Below, in pieces: positions 47,980-48,563 of a stretch of 48,563 bases of DNA; position 1 is the stretch's first letter; each line of letters begins with the position of its first letter. The position numbers and the translations under genes are program-made. The notes beneath the pieces are model-generated. The model had not been told where the DNA came from. It did not search any database and saw only the letters and a program-made list of their open reading frames with translations. The DNA lies in NCBI GenBank assembly GCA_025359245.1, contig JANYGW010000021.1, forward strand, positions 1 through 48,563, given 5' to 3'. Source of the stretch: Massilia sp. (lineage in GTDB: Bacteria > Pseudomonadota > Gammaproteobacteria > Burkholderiales > Burkholderiaceae_D).

Positions 47980-48563
47980 TGAACGAACGCGACGCCGGCC
48001 TGGTTGAACCGGCCCGCCCGGCGTCCGAGCCCGTGCTGTATGTGCCGCCCGGCGTCGACGCCGAAGAAAATATCCAGCACTCGCTGTTCGGCGAGATCCT
48101 CGACTGGATGCTGGCGCCCCTGCTGCTGCTGTGGCCCATGAGTATCGCGATCACCTACCTGGTGGCCAAGTCGATCGCCAACCAGCCGTTCGACCATGCG
48201 CTCGAAGACAGCGTGACGGTGCTGGCGCAGCAGGTGCGCGAGGTCGACGGCAAGGTCTTCTCGCGCCTGCCCGGCAGCGCGCGCGACATCCTGCGCGCCG
48301 ACGACGTCGACAGCGTCTACTTCCAGATCGCCGGCCCGGCCAGGGAGCTGGTCGACGGCGACCGCGACCTGCCGCAGCCGCTCGATGCGGACCGCTACCG
48401 CACCGGGCGCGTGTACTTTCGCAGCGACGTGGTGCACGGCAGCCAGGTGCGGATCGCTTTCTTCGAGCGCATGGTCGAACGGCTGGTTGGCGATCGACTT
48501 GGCCACCAGGTAGGTGATCGCGATACTCATGGGCCACAGCAGCAGCAGGGGCGCCAGCATCCA
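47979..48563 (+). CDS. Sensor histidine kinase, N-terminal part (QseC-like; 3' part artefactual)
   Basis: The frame starts with GTG overlapping the regulator stop and runs off the window without a stop. After about 40 hydrophilic residues there is one membrane helix (WMLAPLLLLWPMSIAITYLVAKSI, about 43-66). The periplasmic 2CSK_N-type sensor region follows (QPFDHALEDSVTVLAQQVR ... VYFQIAGPARELVDGD ... GRVYFRSDVVHGSQVRIA). Up to about residue 160 (base 48459) this is normal for a QseC/PmrB-like kinase paired with the upstream regulator. From 48460 on, the DNA is the exact reverse complement of this gene's own beginning, so the last 35 or so codons are not real protein. The second helix, HAMP, HisKA and ATPase domains are missing from the window. 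Confidence 0.85.
   Translation, partial: MNERDAGLVEPARPASEPVLYVPPGVDAEENIQHSLFGEILDWMLAPLLLLWPMSIAITYLVAKSIANQPFDHALEDSVTVLAQQVREVDGKVFSRLPGSARDILRADDVDSVYFQIAGPARELVDGDRDLPQPLDADRYRTGRVYFRSDVVHGSQVRIAFFERMVERLVGDRLGHQVGDRDTHGPQQQQGRQHP
48105..48208 (+). repeat. Left arm of terminal fold-back inverted repeat
   Basis: 104 bases identical to the reverse complement of the last 104 bases of the window. One mismatch and four more pairs extend it to 48213. This arm is the native one: it lies in the sensor kinase frame. Confidence 0.97.
48460..48563 (-). repeat. Right arm of terminal fold-back inverted repeat (likely artefact)
   Basis: Exact reverse complement of 48105-48208, reaching precisely the last base of the window. 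A 246-bp loop separates the arms when the near-match is included (48214-48454). An exact long inverted repeat ending at a sequence end is the usual look of a chimeric fold-back read or assembly error. Confidence 0.95.

Noticed and set aside
48131..48537. Two almost identical 128-residue frames on opposite strands near the end
   Set aside because: They arise only from the terminal inverted repeat and are not duplicated genes.

Overview
The window reads as chromosome of a beta-proteobacterium, most likely family Oxalobacteraceae (Massilia/Duganella/Janthinobacterium type). Reasons: high GC with strong third-position bias, the order azlC-azlD-pgk-pyk-fba-GFA-purC-purE-purK-Sua5, the recA-recX-DUF2889-sucC-sucD block, a sigma-54 type IV pilin promoter, and scattered short palindromic repeats. 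The taxon is an inference from gene content; there is no rRNA or tRNA gene in the window.

Layout. 1-1.6 kb: an IS110-family insertion sequence with a long left non-coding end. 1.6-5.1 kb: a minus-strand pair, an HD-GYP response regulator followed by a hybrid histidine kinase (c-di-GMP turnover). 5.1-9.0 kb: msrA, a flavin reductase-like gene, glutaryl-CoA dehydrogenase and a HEAT-like protein of unknown function. 9.0-14.8 kb: a chemotaxis receptor, an OmpW-type porin and two tandem SGNH/GDSL lipoproteins, one of which has lost the catalytic His. 15.0-24.2 kb: a long minus-strand housekeeping stretch covering tRNA t6A synthesis, purine synthesis, lower glycolysis and branched-chain amino acid export. 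24.4-28.8 kb: a CHCC zinc-finger protein, an NTF2-like protein, a YheT-type hydrolase, an unknown protein, a BepA-type periplasmic protease and moaC. 28.8-31.9 kb: accessory genes, namely two exported or anchored unknowns and a membrane-anchored AraC regulator around an AT-rich gap. 32.0-41.8 kb: a cell-surface modification region containing an MBOAT acyltransferase with an SGNH partner, type IV pilin, a TMTC-like GT-C glycosyltransferase, a polyprenyl-phosphate glycosyltransferase-like GT2, two methyltransferases, a GT4 and a YbhN-type membrane protein. 41.8-48.6 kb: an FHA protein, sucCD, a DUF2889 gene, recX, recA with a LexA box, and an OmpR-type regulator with the start of its sensor kinase.

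The most interesting region is 32-41 kb. A pilin gene with a near-consensus sigma-54 promoter and three upstream TTGTC repeats is followed directly by a GT-C enzyme and a DPM-like GT2. Those are the two enzymes needed to make a lipid-phosphate sugar in the cytoplasm and transfer it to a protein in the periplasm. I infer a pilin-glycosylation module that differs from the PglL/TfpO-type O-oligosaccharyltransferases usually found beside pilins. The acetyltransferase pair and the methyltransferases may decorate the same or another glycan.

The last 104 bases are an exact reverse complement of bases 48105-48208. This looks like a fold-back artefact at a contig end, so the C-terminal part of the last gene as read here should not be trusted.
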